Shown here: piece by piece, positions 9,104 to 18,566 of the stretch | Layout of the letters: the number at the start of each line of letters is the position of its first letter | How positions within the stretch are numbered: the first letter of the stretch is position 1 | Assembly: GCF_028330965.1 (NCBI RefSeq) | Contig: NZ_JAQMUB010000027.1 | Coordinates: 1-64,000, forward strand | DNA length: 64,000 nucleotides | Direction of reading: 5' to 3' | DNA from: Oscillatoria sp. CS-180 | GTDB lineage: Bacteria; Cyanobacteriota; Cyanobacteriia; Phormidesmidales; Phormidesmidaceae | Program-made: the position numbers and the translations under genes | The notes under the pieces: generated by a model | Database searches by the model: none | What the model saw: the letters and a program-made list of their open reading frames with translations, nothing else | Told to the model about the DNA's origin: nothing

Positions 9104-10125
9104 CCAATCCTTTTTCCAGTCAGCTTTTTAGTCAATAGAGTCTTGATTTTTATCACGTCAAAAATCACCTTATTAACCAGCAGGCGTAAAGTAATTCCCT
9201 GAGCACCATATCCCTTTAGAAAACTCTGAAGGCCCAGCTTGAGAATGGAAAATCCAAAGTCTATCCTATTAGCATGAAAAGGATTCGTTCGATCAGATTC
9301 CAAGCTTGAAGAAAAACGCTGATAAAACGCCTCACTTAACTGCCGATGAATCGGATAACTCTTCAACGTTAAGCGGCCTTTTTTCGCCAACCAAAGTTCT
9401 AACTCTTTGCGGATAGTTCCAGCTTGTTTTTCAGCACCCACCACATTGCTGGCGTGCTGCCGATACTGCACTAGCGGTTCTCGAATATGAACAATGCGTC
9501 CCTTTTGTGCGGCGACGAGAGCCAGCCAGTGGTCATGGTACCATCCTCCCATTGAAGGCAATTTTGGAAACGGTAACACATCTGGAACCAAGCTTTTCCG
9601 AATCATGACGGTGCAGCCCGTCACCGTATTTCTTAGCAGCAATAGCTGAGGACTGAGCCTTTCCGGCTGACGTTTCTCGTAATCCCAAACTGAACCATGA
9701 AGCAGCTGACCCGTGGCATCAATTAGTTCTAAATCAGAATGGGCTAGCAAAGCATCCTGCGCCTCAAGTTCTGCCAGGAGCCGACTCAGCTTTTGTGGAT
9801 ACCAAACATCATCCTGATCCGAAAAGGCAAGATGGGTGACGGTCGGATCTTGGCTGAAGTAAACTAGGCCAGATTCAAAGTTGTGGTAAGCGCCTAAATT
9901 TTTAGACTGAGCACGATAGATAAAGCGATCGTCATTGCCAATGATTTCAACAATGTGCCGTCGAATTGTTTCGCTAGAGCCGTCATCCAAAACGAGACAA
10001 CTCCAATTGGCAAAGTCCTGATTTTGGATTGACACTATTTGCTGTTCAAAGTGAACGCGATCGCAATTGTAAGTAGCCAGGACAATGCCTACTCGAAACG
10101 GTTGAGTGTTCAGCAACTCGGACAT
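9100..10125 (-). CDS. Glycosyltransferase family 2
   Basis: A 341-residue GT-A protein with the N-terminal VGIVLATYNCDRVHF, the nucleotide-binding LVLDDGSSE and a DQDD motif (AFSDQDDVWYPQKL) near residue 127. These features are characteristic of family 2 enzymes such as rhamnosyl- and galactosyltransferases for O-antigens. About 100 C-terminal residues are outside the catalytic core and may bind the membrane. It is first in a two-gene unit with the GT2 at 8255-9103. Donor and acceptor are unknown. Confidence 0.88.
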   Translation of the reverse strand: MSELLNTQPFRVGIVLATYNCDRVHFEQQIVSIQNQDFANWSCLVLDDGSSETIRRHIVEIIGNDDRFIYRAQSKNLGAYHNFESGLVYFSQDPTVTHLAFSDQDDVWYPQKLSRLLAELEAQDALLAHSDLELIDATGQLLHGSVWDYEKRQPERLSPQLLLLRNTVTGCTVMIRKSLVPDVLPFPKLPSMGGWYHDHWLALVAAQKGRIVHIREPLVQYRQHASNVVGAEKQAGTIRKELELWLAKKGRLTLKSYPIHRQLSEAFYQRFSSSLESDRTNPFHANRIDFGFSILKLGLQSFLKGYGAQGITLRLLVNKVIFDVIKIKTLLTKKLTGKRIG

Positions 10126-10199
10126 AACCGACCAGAATAACCAGGCGAGGTAACCCTAACCCTATGCAAGAGATTGTACGAGGCTTTTCGAATAATGCG

Positions 10200-11912
10200 T
10201 CAGTAGTGTGTGCCCGTTTTCCGATGATGCACGGCTGTTTTAGCATTCGTTTCCAAAAGTTCTCCCGCATTCACCTTGGCATAGACCACCCAGTGATCCC
10301 CGCACTCCATGCGATTAGCGACTTCGCATTCCAAATAAGCGATCGCCTGCTTCAGGATGGGACAACCGTTTTGTCCCTCCATAGTCTCGACGCCCTCAAA
10401 GCGATCTTCGCCTGGCCCAAACGGTTTCAAGAAATGCTTCATCGGACCCAGGTGCTGCCCTTCCGCCAAGATATTGAGCGTGAAAGAGCTGCCCGTATGC
10501 AAAAGCGATTCGATTGCTCGATCCTTGGCAACCGCTACCGTAAAACCCGGCGGATTAAACGTTGCTTGCGAAACCCACGACGCCAGCATTGCACTAGTTG
10601 CATCACCCTTTCGAGTCGTTGCCACACAGAGAGAACCCACCAAGCGACCCACCGCTTGCTCTACCGAACTGGCCGGCGTGCGGGGTGCTTTAGCGCGTTT
10701 CACCTTCTTCAAAGCTTGGGCAAAATCAGTTCCGACCTCTTCACAATATTGCAGCGTCGATTCAGTCGGCTTGAACTTAACTCGAATGGGATCAAACGCC
10801 AGACTGTAGCCGCCATCCTTCAGCTTGTTTTCCAGCAGATCGATCGCTTCACCACTCCATCCAAAAGAGCCGAAGACTCCGGCCACCTGAGTCTTCGCAG
10901 CCGTTGAAAGAATAATCCCCAAAGCCGTTTGAATCTGAGTTGGGGCATGACCACCCAGCGTTGGTGACCCAATGAGAAATCCTGCTGATTTTTCCAGCGC
11001 CGCTTTAATGTCGTCAGGATCGGCCTGTTCTGCGTTAATAGATTCCACCGCAACGCCTGCCTTGGTGATTCCCCTAGCCAGCGTTTGAGCGATCGTGGCC
11101 GTATTGCCATAAGCCGAAGCGTAGATCAACGTCACCAAAAGATCTTTGCCCTTTTGCTGCTGGCTCCACTCCTGATAAGTGTGAAGCAATTCGTTCATGG
11201 TGTATCGCACAGCGGATCCATGAACGGGCGCAAACATGCGAACGCTAAGGGACTCCAATTTTTCCAGTGCGGTACTGACCTGACGAGCATTGGGAGCCAT
11301 GAGGCAGTCGAAGTAATAACGACGATCCTCCAGCATTTCTTTCCAGTTCAAGTCATAGACCGAGTTGTCGCAGCGATGCATGCCAAAAAACTTGTTGCTG
11401 AACAGAATTTGGGTGTATTCGTCATAGGTCCACAGTCCTTCCGGCCAGCGTGGTGTTGGCACAGGGACGAAACGCAAGCAGTGCCCTTGCCCCAAATCAA
11501 TCTCAGCTTCGCCCCCTTTGACCACTTGAATCTTCGGAGCCTGACCTTCCAGCAGGTCTTCCAGCGCTTTAGCGGCTGGATTAGAACAAACAACAGTCGC
11601 GTTCGGTGCCTTCTCCAACAGCACTTTGAGCGTTACCACCCGGTTAGGGTTGATATGACCCAACACGATGTAATTCAGTTTGCTGGGATTGATCTGCCGC
11701 GTCAATGTTGATATGAAACTTTCTGTAAAAGACTCCCCCGGAAAATCAATCAGCGCCTTGCGATCGCCCCGAATCAGGTAGCTATTTGACGTTGTTCCGC
11801 GTTCCAGAGCATATTCAATTTCAAATCGCAGTCGATTCCAGCTGCGAGACCTCAACACCTCGGTATCAGCGGCGATCGACAATACTTGTACATCACGCGG
11901 TGGAGTCGTCAT
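10200..11912 (-). CDS. flv1: Flavodiiron protein, Flv1 type
   Basis: 570 residues in the three-domain cyanobacterial arrangement: metallo-beta-lactamase-like domain (about 1-250), flavodoxin domain starting near 257 (TLIYASAYGNTATIA), and a flavin-reductase domain from about 420. The usual first iron-ligand motif HxExDH is replaced by HINPNR near residue 86. Neutral or basic substitutions of this kind mark the Flv1/Flv2 (A-type) partners that work as hetero-oligomers with Flv3 or Flv4 in light-driven reduction of O2 to water. Flv1 is preferred because no Flv4 or Sll0218-like gene is adjacent. Start ATG 11912 matches family N-termini; the ORF stays open to 12005. Confidence 0.88.
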   Translation of the reverse strand: MTTPPRDVQVLSIAADTEVLRSRSWNRLRFEIEYALERGTTSNSYLIRGDRKALIDFPGESFTESFISTLTRQINPSKLNYIVLGHINPNRVVTLKVLLEKAPNATVVCSNPAAKALEDLLEGQAPKIQVVKGGEAEIDLGQGHCLRFVPVPTPRWPEGLWTYDEYTQILFSNKFFGMHRCDNSVYDLNWKEMLEDRRYYFDCLMAPNARQVSTALEKLESLSVRMFAPVHGSAVRYTMNELLHTYQEWSQQQKGKDLLVTLIYASAYGNTATIAQTLARGITKAGVAVESINAEQADPDDIKAALEKSAGFLIGSPTLGGHAPTQIQTALGIILSTAAKTQVAGVFGSFGWSGEAIDLLENKLKDGGYSLAFDPIRVKFKPTESTLQYCEEVGTDFAQALKKVKRAKAPRTPASSVEQAVGRLVGSLCVATTRKGDATSAMLASWVSQATFNPPGFTVAVAKDRAIESLLHTGSSFTLNILAEGQHLGPMKHFLKPFGPGEDRFEGVETMEGQNGCPILKQAIAYLECEVANRMECGDHWVVYAKVNAGELLETNAKTAVHHRKTGTHY

Positions 11913-11971
11913 GGCTTCATCCCCAGGGGCTGATCGATAACATACTCTTCCATCATAGAGTTTGCTGGGGA

Positions 11972-12444
11972 TCAGTACGCTTGCTGGTTGGGATGAGATT
12001 GCCAAGCTTCAAACGCCGCGATCGCCGCCTCCCCCATCATGGGATACATGGGCATCTGCCGCTGGCCTCTAGGTTTCGCCAACTCATCGTAAAAAAAACT
12101 GGCTGTTGAAGCCAAACTGAGCAGCAACCTCCTTACTGTTGCCGTAGTAGACTCGCTCCAGCCGCGCCCAATAGATTGCCACACATAGGGCAGGGTTCGC
12201 AACTGGTGTAGAGTTCACAGCTAGCCAAACTCCATCGCCCAAGGTGACTACATGCCTAACGGATTGCCGTCATTTCAGCATGAGCGGTTGGGTCGTTTAC
12301 AGACGTGACTTCATTCATGCCCCGACCAATAATCTCGCCAGCTTGCACCACCACAGCACCGTAAGGACCACCCCGGTTGGAGTCCATCGCTTCAAAAGAA
12401 AGCGCGATCGCGGCTTCCACAAACGTTCGCTTTTCCGCTTCCAT
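11972..12444 (-). pseudogene. guaD: Guanine/nucleoside deaminase pseudogene
   Basis: Remains of a cytidine/guanine deaminase-family gene. The N-terminal piece (12444-12259) encodes GGPYGAVVV and the zinc/catalytic motif TAHAEMTAIR, then meets an in-frame TAG at 12256-12258. The same frame continues with ACSHLG and SCEPCPMC, the second zinc motif. A frameshift just after PCPMC moves to AIYWARLERVYYGNSKEV, and a second at a run of T residues (near 12085-12095) is needed to reach FFYDELAKPRG and the normal C-terminus, which stops at 11972. With one stop and two frameshifts, all motifs remain recognisable but no full protein can be made. The decay looks recent. Confidence 0.85.
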
Positions 12445-12544
12445 AACGTGCTTTTTACTAGCGTGGAGAAAATCGTTTCAAAACAAACCTTGAAGCCCCA
12501 TAGAAAAGCTTCGAGATTCACAATAGTAGGTCAATAACTTGGAA

Positions 12545-12631
12545 CGGAGAGGGAGGGATTCGAACCCTCGTTAGAGTTACCCCTAAACAGCATTTCCAGT
12601 GCTGCGCCTTAAACCACTCGGCCACCTCTCC
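12545..12631 (-). tRNA. tRNA-Ser (anticodon GGA)
   Basis: An 87-base class II tRNA. Acceptor arms GGAGAGG and CCTCTCC pair perfectly, followed by discriminator G (complement of 12545). The D-arm carries GCCGAGTGG, the anticodon loop reads CTGGAAA giving GGA, a long variable arm follows, and the T-arm has GTTCGAATC. The 3' CCA is not encoded. The long variable arm and G discriminator agree with serine. Confidence 0.97.
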
Positions 12632-12941
12632 AAATTGTGTTGCGAATGTCCATACCGAACGAATCGCAGAGTCTAATCCTACCAAACAATGGACAACTTG
12701 GCAGAGGCATCAAATAAATGAATCGAGGCGAAATCTAGACGTCTTGAAGCTTAGGTTCTGCCGCTTTCGGCCCCTCTAGACCGAACACGATGGATATCAC
12801 TTGGGTCTAAATTGCGATCGCCCAAAAATTTCAGAGTAGTCGCGGGTCCTGACTCTCTACCCAACCCAACTGTCCCGCTGCGAAAGCTACCCCTAGCGCT
12901 AGCCATATCTGCTAGAAAAGGAGGGTCGAAGGGAAGGGATT
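12632..12941. other. Intergenic region, no gene seen
   Basis: 310 bases between tRNA-Ser and mazG. It holds one HIP1 octamer near 12813 and, at its end, an AAAAGGAGGG run at 12916-12925 that may be part of the mazG leader. No ORF here looks real. Confidence 0.4.
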
Positions 12942-13793
12942 ATGACAGACAGAACACTAGGATCCGTAACGCCGATATTGACGGCACTTCAGCGATTGAT
13001 CAGCGTGGTGGCTCAACTCCGAGATCCTGAAACGGGCTGTCCTTGGGATTTGAAGCAGACGGCAAAGACACTGATTCCCTATGTGATTGAAGAAGCCTAT
13101 GAAGTCGTTGATGCAATCCAAGTGGGGGACAAGGCAGCGATCGCAGAAGAACTTGGCGATCTGCTCCTACAAGTCGTTTTGCAGGCTCAAGTCGCCCAAG
13201 ATGAAGGTGACTTTGACCTGAGCACGGTTGCCAATGGCATTGCTGACAAGCTGATTCGTCGCCATCCCCATGTGTTTAGCGATGTGCAGGCAGATACCCT
13301 CGAAGAAATTCATCAGAATTGGGAGCAGATCAAAGCTGCTGAGAAAGGCGAGATTCACGATCCGACTCGTCTTTCGCCCAAACTGCACAAATACAGCCGC
13401 ACCCTGCCCCCTCTGATGGCCGCCAACAAGATTTCCCAGAAAGCCGCCAAAGCGGGATTTGAATGGGACTCAGTCGATGGGGTATGGGAGAAGTTTCATG
13501 AAGAGTTGGATGAGTTTCGGACGGCGATCGCCCAGGAACCCAAAGACAATCAGCTGGCGGAACTCGGCGATATTCTCTTCACGCTGGTCAACATCGCTCG
13601 GTGGCACGATCTCGACCCATCCGAAGCCCTCCAAAGCACCAACCGTCGCTTTATTCATCGGTTTGAACAGGTCGAAACTCTGGCCGGGCGCCCCCTCACG
13701 GACTACACGCTAGATGAGCTAGAGACGATGTGGCAACGAGCAAAAGCACAACTGGCCAAAGCACCTCTTTCGTCCAGTGAAGATAATTCTTGA
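12942..13793 (+). CDS. mazG: Nucleoside triphosphate pyrophosphohydrolase MazG
   Basis: 283 residues with two MazG domains, as in E. coli. Domain 1 has the metal-binding EEAYEVVDA (near 49) and EELGDLLLQVV (near 70); domain 2 has the more variable FHEELDEFRTAI (near 185) and AELGDILFTLVN. It hydrolyses (d)NTPs to monophosphates and pyrophosphate and is thought to clean non-standard or stress-related nucleotides. A GAAGGGA purine run precedes the ATG. It is convergent with dacB, 31 bases between stop codons. Confidence 0.95.
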   Translation: MTDRTLGSVTPILTALQRLISVVAQLRDPETGCPWDLKQTAKTLIPYVIEEAYEVVDAIQVGDKAAIAEELGDLLLQVVLQAQVAQDEGDFDLSTVANGIADKLIRRHPHVFSDVQADTLEEIHQNWEQIKAAEKGEIHDPTRLSPKLHKYSRTLPPLMAANKISQKAAKAGFEWDSVDGVWEKFHEELDEFRTAIAQEPKDNQLAELGDILFTLVNIARWHDLDPSEALQSTNRRFIHRFEQVETLAGRPLTDYTLDELETMWQRAKAQLAKAPLSSSEDNS

Positions 13794-13824
13794 AATGGGG
13801 GTAATTCCCAAGATGAGGTTCGGC

Positions 13825-15267
13825 TTAATGGCAGTGTTCAAGGTTGGCTATTTCTAACACAATGTCGTCAATGAGTGATCGAGCAGTGCTGCCCCGCTCG
13901 TTGATGTTATTGAGGAAAATGCTGAAGGCCAGCGGAGAATAATTCTCCGGGTCGAGATATCCAGCTAAGGCAAAGTTGCGGCTGATGGCCCCTGATTTGC
14001 CAACCAGTCGCCCCTCAACAGGCGTATCCCGAAAGCGATTGCGAAGGGTGCCGCTACGCCCCGCGATCGCCAGCGAGTTCCGATACGTTTCAGCCTGCGG
14101 CGATCGCGTCATGCCTTGAAGCACATCGACCATTGCCGCAGGTGTAATGAGATTTTTCCGCGCTAGTCCTGAGCCGTCAAACATGACAACCTCAGCTGGG
14201 TCGAGACCCAAATCCCGAAGAATCGCCAGGGTAGCGGCAATGCCTGCCTCAGTAGCGTCAGTAGCATTTACCTGCTGGCGTCCCAGCTGCTTGAGCAGGG
14301 CTTCGGCATACAGGTTATTGCTGTTCTGGTTAGTGGGAATCAGTAGCTCCGCCAACGTGGGTGAAGTAGCAGCAGCAAGCTCAGTCCAAACAATCCCCGT
14401 TGGTGGTGGTGCGAGTCGAGTCTGCCGTACAAGAATGTCGCGTTCGACCAAAGTCCTTCGAAAAGCATCGAGAAACACCTCTCCCGGATTGGGAATTGCG
14501 ATCGCGACAGACTCGGGGTCAGTGCCTACGACAAGCTGTCCCCAAACCCTCAAGATCGGCAGCCCCAGTGACCGTCCAGCCCGGACGAACTCCGGTTCAC
14601 CCGCAGCTACTGTTCTCGAATGGTTCTCCACAATCCAGCGGCCTTCCTGAGCCGGGTCATCCCAAACGACCTGTAGAGGTTCGTCCACGGCTTGGGGCAA
14701 TAGACTAAGTCCCAACTCGTTTTCATTCAAAATAAGGGCATTGGCGGGAGCGCCATATCCGGCCTGGACGTCTTCCCATTCCCAGTTTGGGTTTGTGCTT
14801 GTGCCCACAAAAGCGCTGTCGTCGCCGTACAGCGCGTCAATTTCCTGCACATTGCGCTGCACGATCTGATCCGCCAAATCATCTAGAGTGGACTGATCGA
14901 AACTGGGATCACCCTGTCCGATGACCTGCAAAATAGCCGTGCCGTCTGCCCCAATTTGTCCATACACTGGAGTTCGGAGGGTGTAGTCAGGCCCCCATTC
15001 AGTCAGAACAGCAGCGGTCGTCAGCAGCTTGAGAGTAGACGCTGGAACAAAGAAAAGGTCGCTGTCTCGCTCGTAGACGCGCTCTCCGGCCACAGTCTCT
15101 ACTTGAATCCCCACGCGGGCACGGCTCAATTCGGGGCGGGCCGTGATTGCCTCGATCGCCTCCGGCAAATCAGCAACACACATCGCCGTTGCAGGAGCTG
15201 GAGCGATCGCAGTCAATGTAAGTCCCCAGCCAAACAGCGCCCACTTTTGCCAACGGTTGCTCATCAC
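13825..15267 (-). CDS. dacB: D-alanyl-D-alanine carboxypeptidase/endopeptidase (PBP4, DacB)
   Basis: A 480-residue S13-family penicillin-binding protein with a signal peptide (hydrophobic ALFGWGLTLTAIAPAPATA), so it acts in the periplasm on peptidoglycan. The active-site motifs are in order: SxxK as STLK near residue 77 (FVPASTLKLL), SxN as SNN near 316, and KSG in place of KTG near 424 (VGKSGAISRN). The large insertion between SxxK and SxN is typical of PBP4. It is downstream of the aspartoacylase-like gene with seven bases between them, so one operon is likely. Confidence 0.93.
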   Translation of the reverse strand: MMSNRWQKWALFGWGLTLTAIAPAPATAMCVADLPEAIEAITARPELSRARVGIQVETVAGERVYERDSDLFFVPASTLKLLTTAAVLTEWGPDYTLRTPVYGQIGADGTAILQVIGQGDPSFDQSTLDDLADQIVQRNVQEIDALYGDDSAFVGTSTNPNWEWEDVQAGYGAPANALILNENELGLSLLPQAVDEPLQVVWDDPAQEGRWIVENHSRTVAAGEPEFVRAGRSLGLPILRVWGQLVVGTDPESVAIAIPNPGEVFLDAFRRTLVERDILVRQTRLAPPPTGIVWTELAAATSPTLAELLIPTNQNSNNLYAEALLKQLGRQQVNATDATEAGIAATLAILRDLGLDPAEVVMFDGSGLARKNLITPAAMVDVLQGMTRSPQAETYRNSLAIAGRSGTLRNRFRDTPVEGRLVGKSGAISRNFALAGYLDPENYSPLAFSIFLNNINERGSTARSLIDDIVLEIANLEHCH

Positions 15268-15274
15268 TCGTTCT

Positions 15275-16414
15275 TCAGCTCACTCCATGACGGTCCGGGT
15301 CCATCACCGCCAGCACATATTCTCCTTCGCTGACAGCTTGGTTCCAGCCCACATCATAGACAAGCCCTGCCTGTTGAGCACAAATGGTTTCTTCAACGGG
15401 CATTGCTCCAGTTTTACGAAGCCGTAGCAAGCTGTATAGCCAATCTCCCGGTTGAATCCGAGTCCCTGGCTGAACCCGATTTTGAATAAAGCCGCCACGG
15501 GTTGCAAAATATTTAGTCAAACGGCTAGATCGCGACAGAGGGACCGGTTTGCAGAACTCCGGTACCCGATCAACCAGCACCTTGCGATATCGCAGATAGT
15601 TTAGAATGCCCCTCAATCCTCTTTCCACTGCGACCGAATTGATCGCCATGCTGCTGCCCAGTTCCAGAGTCCAAGCCTCAACGTCAAACTGGAGCGATCG
15701 CCCCATGTCGGCAAAGGCCGTTTCAAGCGCCAACCAAGGATTGATAAAGGTTTCGTCGAAAGCATTGCCGTCAAATTTATCGAGCTGGATAGCAAAGTCG
15801 AGATCGAAATAGGGAATCGAGGACTCGCGGTCTCGAAAATAGTAGGTATACACCATGCCCTGATTGGCCGAAGTGTGCAGGTCGATCACCATGTCAGCAT
15901 CCAGCGCCTGTTGCTGCAATCGCGTCCGATATCGCTGATGTAGCGGCACCCCCACCGGAGATTGTAAAGCGTCTAGTTCTACCTGAAAACTTTGGAGAAT
16001 CGCTTGGCGATAGGCCCGTTGAATGGTCTCGACAGAGCTGCCAAGGTGTCTCTCTGCCAGCGATCGCGCGCCTTTGTGCACCTGCTCATAGTCCCAAAAG
16101 ATGCGGTTCCAGTCTTGTCCATCGTAGGGATTGAACCGTCCGCTGGCGAAATGATGAGCACGGGTATTGACTCCAATAGGATTACACACAGGGACCAGTC
16201 GAATTTCACCACGGAGGTGTGTTTGATCCAGCGCGGTCAAGTAGCTCAACAAACGATGAATAACGACATTGCCCGCTAGCTCCGCGCCATGCAGATTGGA
16301 CTGAACATAAACAATCTTCCCCGGTTGTGACCCTACAAACCGATAGACCTGAAGCGATAGCGAATCTCCCGATGCAAGTTCTAGAAGAGGGACTACAGTG
16401 ACGTCAGGGTTCAT
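15275..16414 (-). CDS. Succinylglutamate desuccinylase/aspartoacylase-family amidohydrolase
   Basis: A 379-residue zinc hydrolase of the M14 (carboxypeptidase-like) superfamily. Zinc ligands sit in NLHGAELAGN (HxxE, near residue 41) and in DLHTSANQGMVY (near 165). The C-terminus has the beta-rich TRGGFIQNRVQPGTRIQPGD segment seen in AstE/aspartoacylase-like proteins. It should cleave an N-acyl or amide bond of an amino acid derivative, but the substrate is unknown. Its position ahead of dacB hints at a cell-wall peptide substrate; this is inference. ATG 16414 is chosen over TTG 16423. Confidence 0.8.
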   Translation of the reverse strand: MNPDVTVVPLLELASGDSLSLQVYRFVGSQPGKIVYVQSNLHGAELAGNVVIHRLLSYLTALDQTHLRGEIRLVPVCNPIGVNTRAHHFASGRFNPYDGQDWNRIFWDYEQVHKGARSLAERHLGSSVETIQRAYRQAILQSFQVELDALQSPVGVPLHQRYRTRLQQQALDADMVIDLHTSANQGMVYTYYFRDRESSIPYFDLDFAIQLDKFDGNAFDETFINPWLALETAFADMGRSLQFDVEAWTLELGSSMAINSVAVERGLRGILNYLRYRKVLVDRVPEFCKPVPLSRSSRLTKYFATRGGFIQNRVQPGTRIQPGDWLYSLLRLRKTGAMPVEETICAQQAGLVYDVGWNQAVSEGEYVLAVMDPDRHGVS

Positions 16415-16581
16415 TCCAGTCAACTTAGCGGTAAGGTCAATCTATTGTGTCATTTTGATAGCGCCAGGGTTAGTTAACTTCAGTCCCAGTACCGCTGCGC
16501 GGAATTCAAGTTTAAAATTGAGAATACTCTGCGAGAAGAGCAAAGCTCTACAAAATTAAGGCAGATAAGCACAGACATCAG

Positions 16582-18024
16582 TCAATCCGCTCTTGAGCTG
16601 TCAGCAAACCGATCAATGGCCTCAAACATGCCATCAATATCTGCTGGAGTTGTGTAGGGATTGAGAAGCACAGCCTTCAAACAGCTTCGTCCTTGGTATG
16701 TCGGCAACGACAAAAAAGCGATCGCTTGCTTCCGCAAATAAGCTTGTAGATCGTGATTCCAGACAGTCCATTGGTTTTCAGACAGCCAATCAGGACAGCC
16801 GGAAAAGCAGATCAGATTCATCTCCGGCTGGCTAATGAGTCGCAAATAAGCGCGCGCGCCAACCGCTTTGACAAAATGGTCTGTTAAGGCATAGTTGGCC
16901 GCAATGAGCTCCTGATATCCCTGCTTACCCAAATGCTGTAGCGAAAGCCAAAGCTTCAGCACGTCGGCATGGCGAGTACCCTGGACTGAAATTTCCCCCA
17001 AATTAACCCAGTCCTGCTCGGTATTCATATAGGGAGCCACAACCTGAAAATGATGCCGCAGATGCGCCATGTTACGAAAGAGAACCGAAGCGCAGGTCTT
17101 AGTAACATACAGCCATTTTTGTGGATTGAAGGTAACGGAGTCCGCCTGCTGAATCCCCTGCAGGCGATCGCAATACTGATCTGAAAACATGAGTGCCCCC
17201 CCATAGGCCGCATCAACATGGAACCAAAGGTTATGAGCCTGGGCGATCGCACCCACTTCCCGCAGTGGATCAATGTTGCCAGTGACAGTCGTGCCCGCTG
17301 TAGCAACGACAGCGAACGGATTTTGTCCCGCTTGCTCAGCCTGGGCGATCGCAGCCTTCAAAGCTTGACTATCCATTTGAGAATGGTCATTTGTTGGAAT
17401 GGGAATCGCCCCATCAATCCCCAGTCCCAGCAGCATTGCCGCCTTCTTGATGGAAGTATGAGCGACTTCAGACATAAAGAAAACAGGTGGCTTCTCTTGA
17501 CGCGCAATGCCCGCTTTAAGGCAGTCCAGCTTGACATTGCGGGCTACTGCTAGTGCCTGGAGATTAGCCAAGCTGCCACCGCTCACCAGAACGCCACCAG
17601 CGCGATCGCCCAAGCCAAATAGCTGTGCAATCTCTCTCAACAGCAGAGGTTCCAACCGAGAAAAGAACGGCGACATTTCCACGCTCAGCATGTTGTTATT
17701 GAGCGCCGCCACGACCCAATCTCCCAGAATGGACATCGTTGTCGGCATCGGGTCCATATGCCCCACATAGCCCGGATGGGCTGGATTCATCGCCGTTTTA
17801 AGAACCTTAGCCAGATCCGTTAGCAGGTCATCCACTGCCACGGACGTCTCTGACAGCGTGACTTGGGGCAGCTCGTCAAAGTCTGGCAATGGCATGCCAT
17901 CTGCCGCTTGAGTCAAATAGTCCAAAATCTGGGTCACGACCTGGGAGAACAGGGCTTCAACCGATCTGCGGTTCTCGCCTGCTGGATGAACAAAAGCGGT
18001 TTCAGGGAGTGTGAAGGAGGACAA
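16582..18024 (-). CDS. PLP-dependent group II amino-acid decarboxylase
   Basis: 480 residues, fold-type I. The PLP lysine is near residue 302 in FNPQKWLYVTKTC, the aspartate that holds the pyridine nitrogen near 270 in FHVDAAYGG, and TAGTTVTGNIDP precedes it. The family covers aromatic L-amino-acid, tyrosine, glutamate, histidine and 2,4-diaminobutyrate decarboxylases; the sequence alone does not decide which. It stands alone on the minus strand, divergent from petJ with about 210 bases between start codons. Confidence 0.85.
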   Translation of the reverse strand: MSSFTLPETAFVHPAGENRRSVEALFSQVVTQILDYLTQAADGMPLPDFDELPQVTLSETSVAVDDLLTDLAKVLKTAMNPAHPGYVGHMDPMPTTMSILGDWVVAALNNNMLSVEMSPFFSRLEPLLLREIAQLFGLGDRAGGVLVSGGSLANLQALAVARNVKLDCLKAGIARQEKPPVFFMSEVAHTSIKKAAMLLGLGIDGAIPIPTNDHSQMDSQALKAAIAQAEQAGQNPFAVVATAGTTVTGNIDPLREVGAIAQAHNLWFHVDAAYGGALMFSDQYCDRLQGIQQADSVTFNPQKWLYVTKTCASVLFRNMAHLRHHFQVVAPYMNTEQDWVNLGEISVQGTRHADVLKLWLSLQHLGKQGYQELIAANYALTDHFVKAVGARAYLRLISQPEMNLICFSGCPDWLSENQWTVWNHDLQAYLRKQAIAFLSLPTYQGRSCLKAVLLNPYTTPADIDGMFEAIDRFADSSRAD

Positions 18025-18178
18025 GATAAAAGCTCAATACAGCGTTAGGACAGTCCCTATTGTGAATGATTCCAGAATTTTGGGTTCCAGAGTATTTCCA
18101 GTATCCCCCTTTAGAATAGTTAACTTTTATGGATTGACCCCCTAGAGCATCCCATCGAGTCCTGTAAAATCTCCCGTT

Positions 18179-18200
18179 AGTGGAGCTTAATTTCTCCACT
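18179..18200 (+). promoter_or_regulatory. Hairpin in the petJ leader
   Basis: A perfect seven-base-pair stem (AGTGGAG / CTCCACT) around an eight-base loop lies 37 bases before the petJ start. It could stabilise the leader or be an operator palindrome. petJ is copper- and iron-responsive in other cyanobacteria, but no known operator sequence was identified here. Confidence 0.35.
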
Positions 18201-18236
18201 TACTGGATATTTTAATTTCGTTGAAAGGTGAACTGA

Positions 18237-18566
18237 ATGAAAAAGTTTTGGGTTGGAGTCTGTGCTGCCGTCCTATGTTGGGTAGCATTCACACTACCTG
18301 TTTTGGCCGCTGATAGTGCCCACGGAGGGCAGATCTTTGCCAGCAATTGTGCCGCCTGTCATATCGGTGGGGGCAACGTTGTCAATGGAGCTAAGACGCT
18401 GAAATTGGATGCTCTGGAGAAATATGAAATGAATTCTCTAGAAGCCATCAAAACCCAGGTGACTAACGGCAAAAACGCTATGCCTGCCTTCGCCGGACGG
18501 TTAACTCCCGAAGACATTGAGGATGTAGCAACCTATGTACTTGGACAAGCTGAAGCAGGTTGGTAG
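18237..18566 (+). CDS. petJ: Cytochrome c6 precursor
   Basis: 109 residues: a signal peptide of about 24 residues ending VLA, then an 85-residue mature protein starting [10 protein letters not shown]. The haem-attachment motif CAACH spans 38-42 and the axial methionine lies in KNAMPAF. It is a soluble thylakoid-lumen electron carrier from cytochrome b6f to photosystem I and to oxidase, an alternative to plastocyanin. A GAAAGG ribosome-binding site precedes the ATG. The 3' end overlaps the next ORF if that ORF starts at 18535. Confidence 0.97.
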   Translation: MKKFWVGVCAAVLCWVAFTLPVLAADSAHGGQIFASNCAACHIGGGNVVNGAKTLKLDALEKYEMNSLEAIKTQVTNGKNAMPAFAGRLTPEDIEDVATYVLGQAEAGW

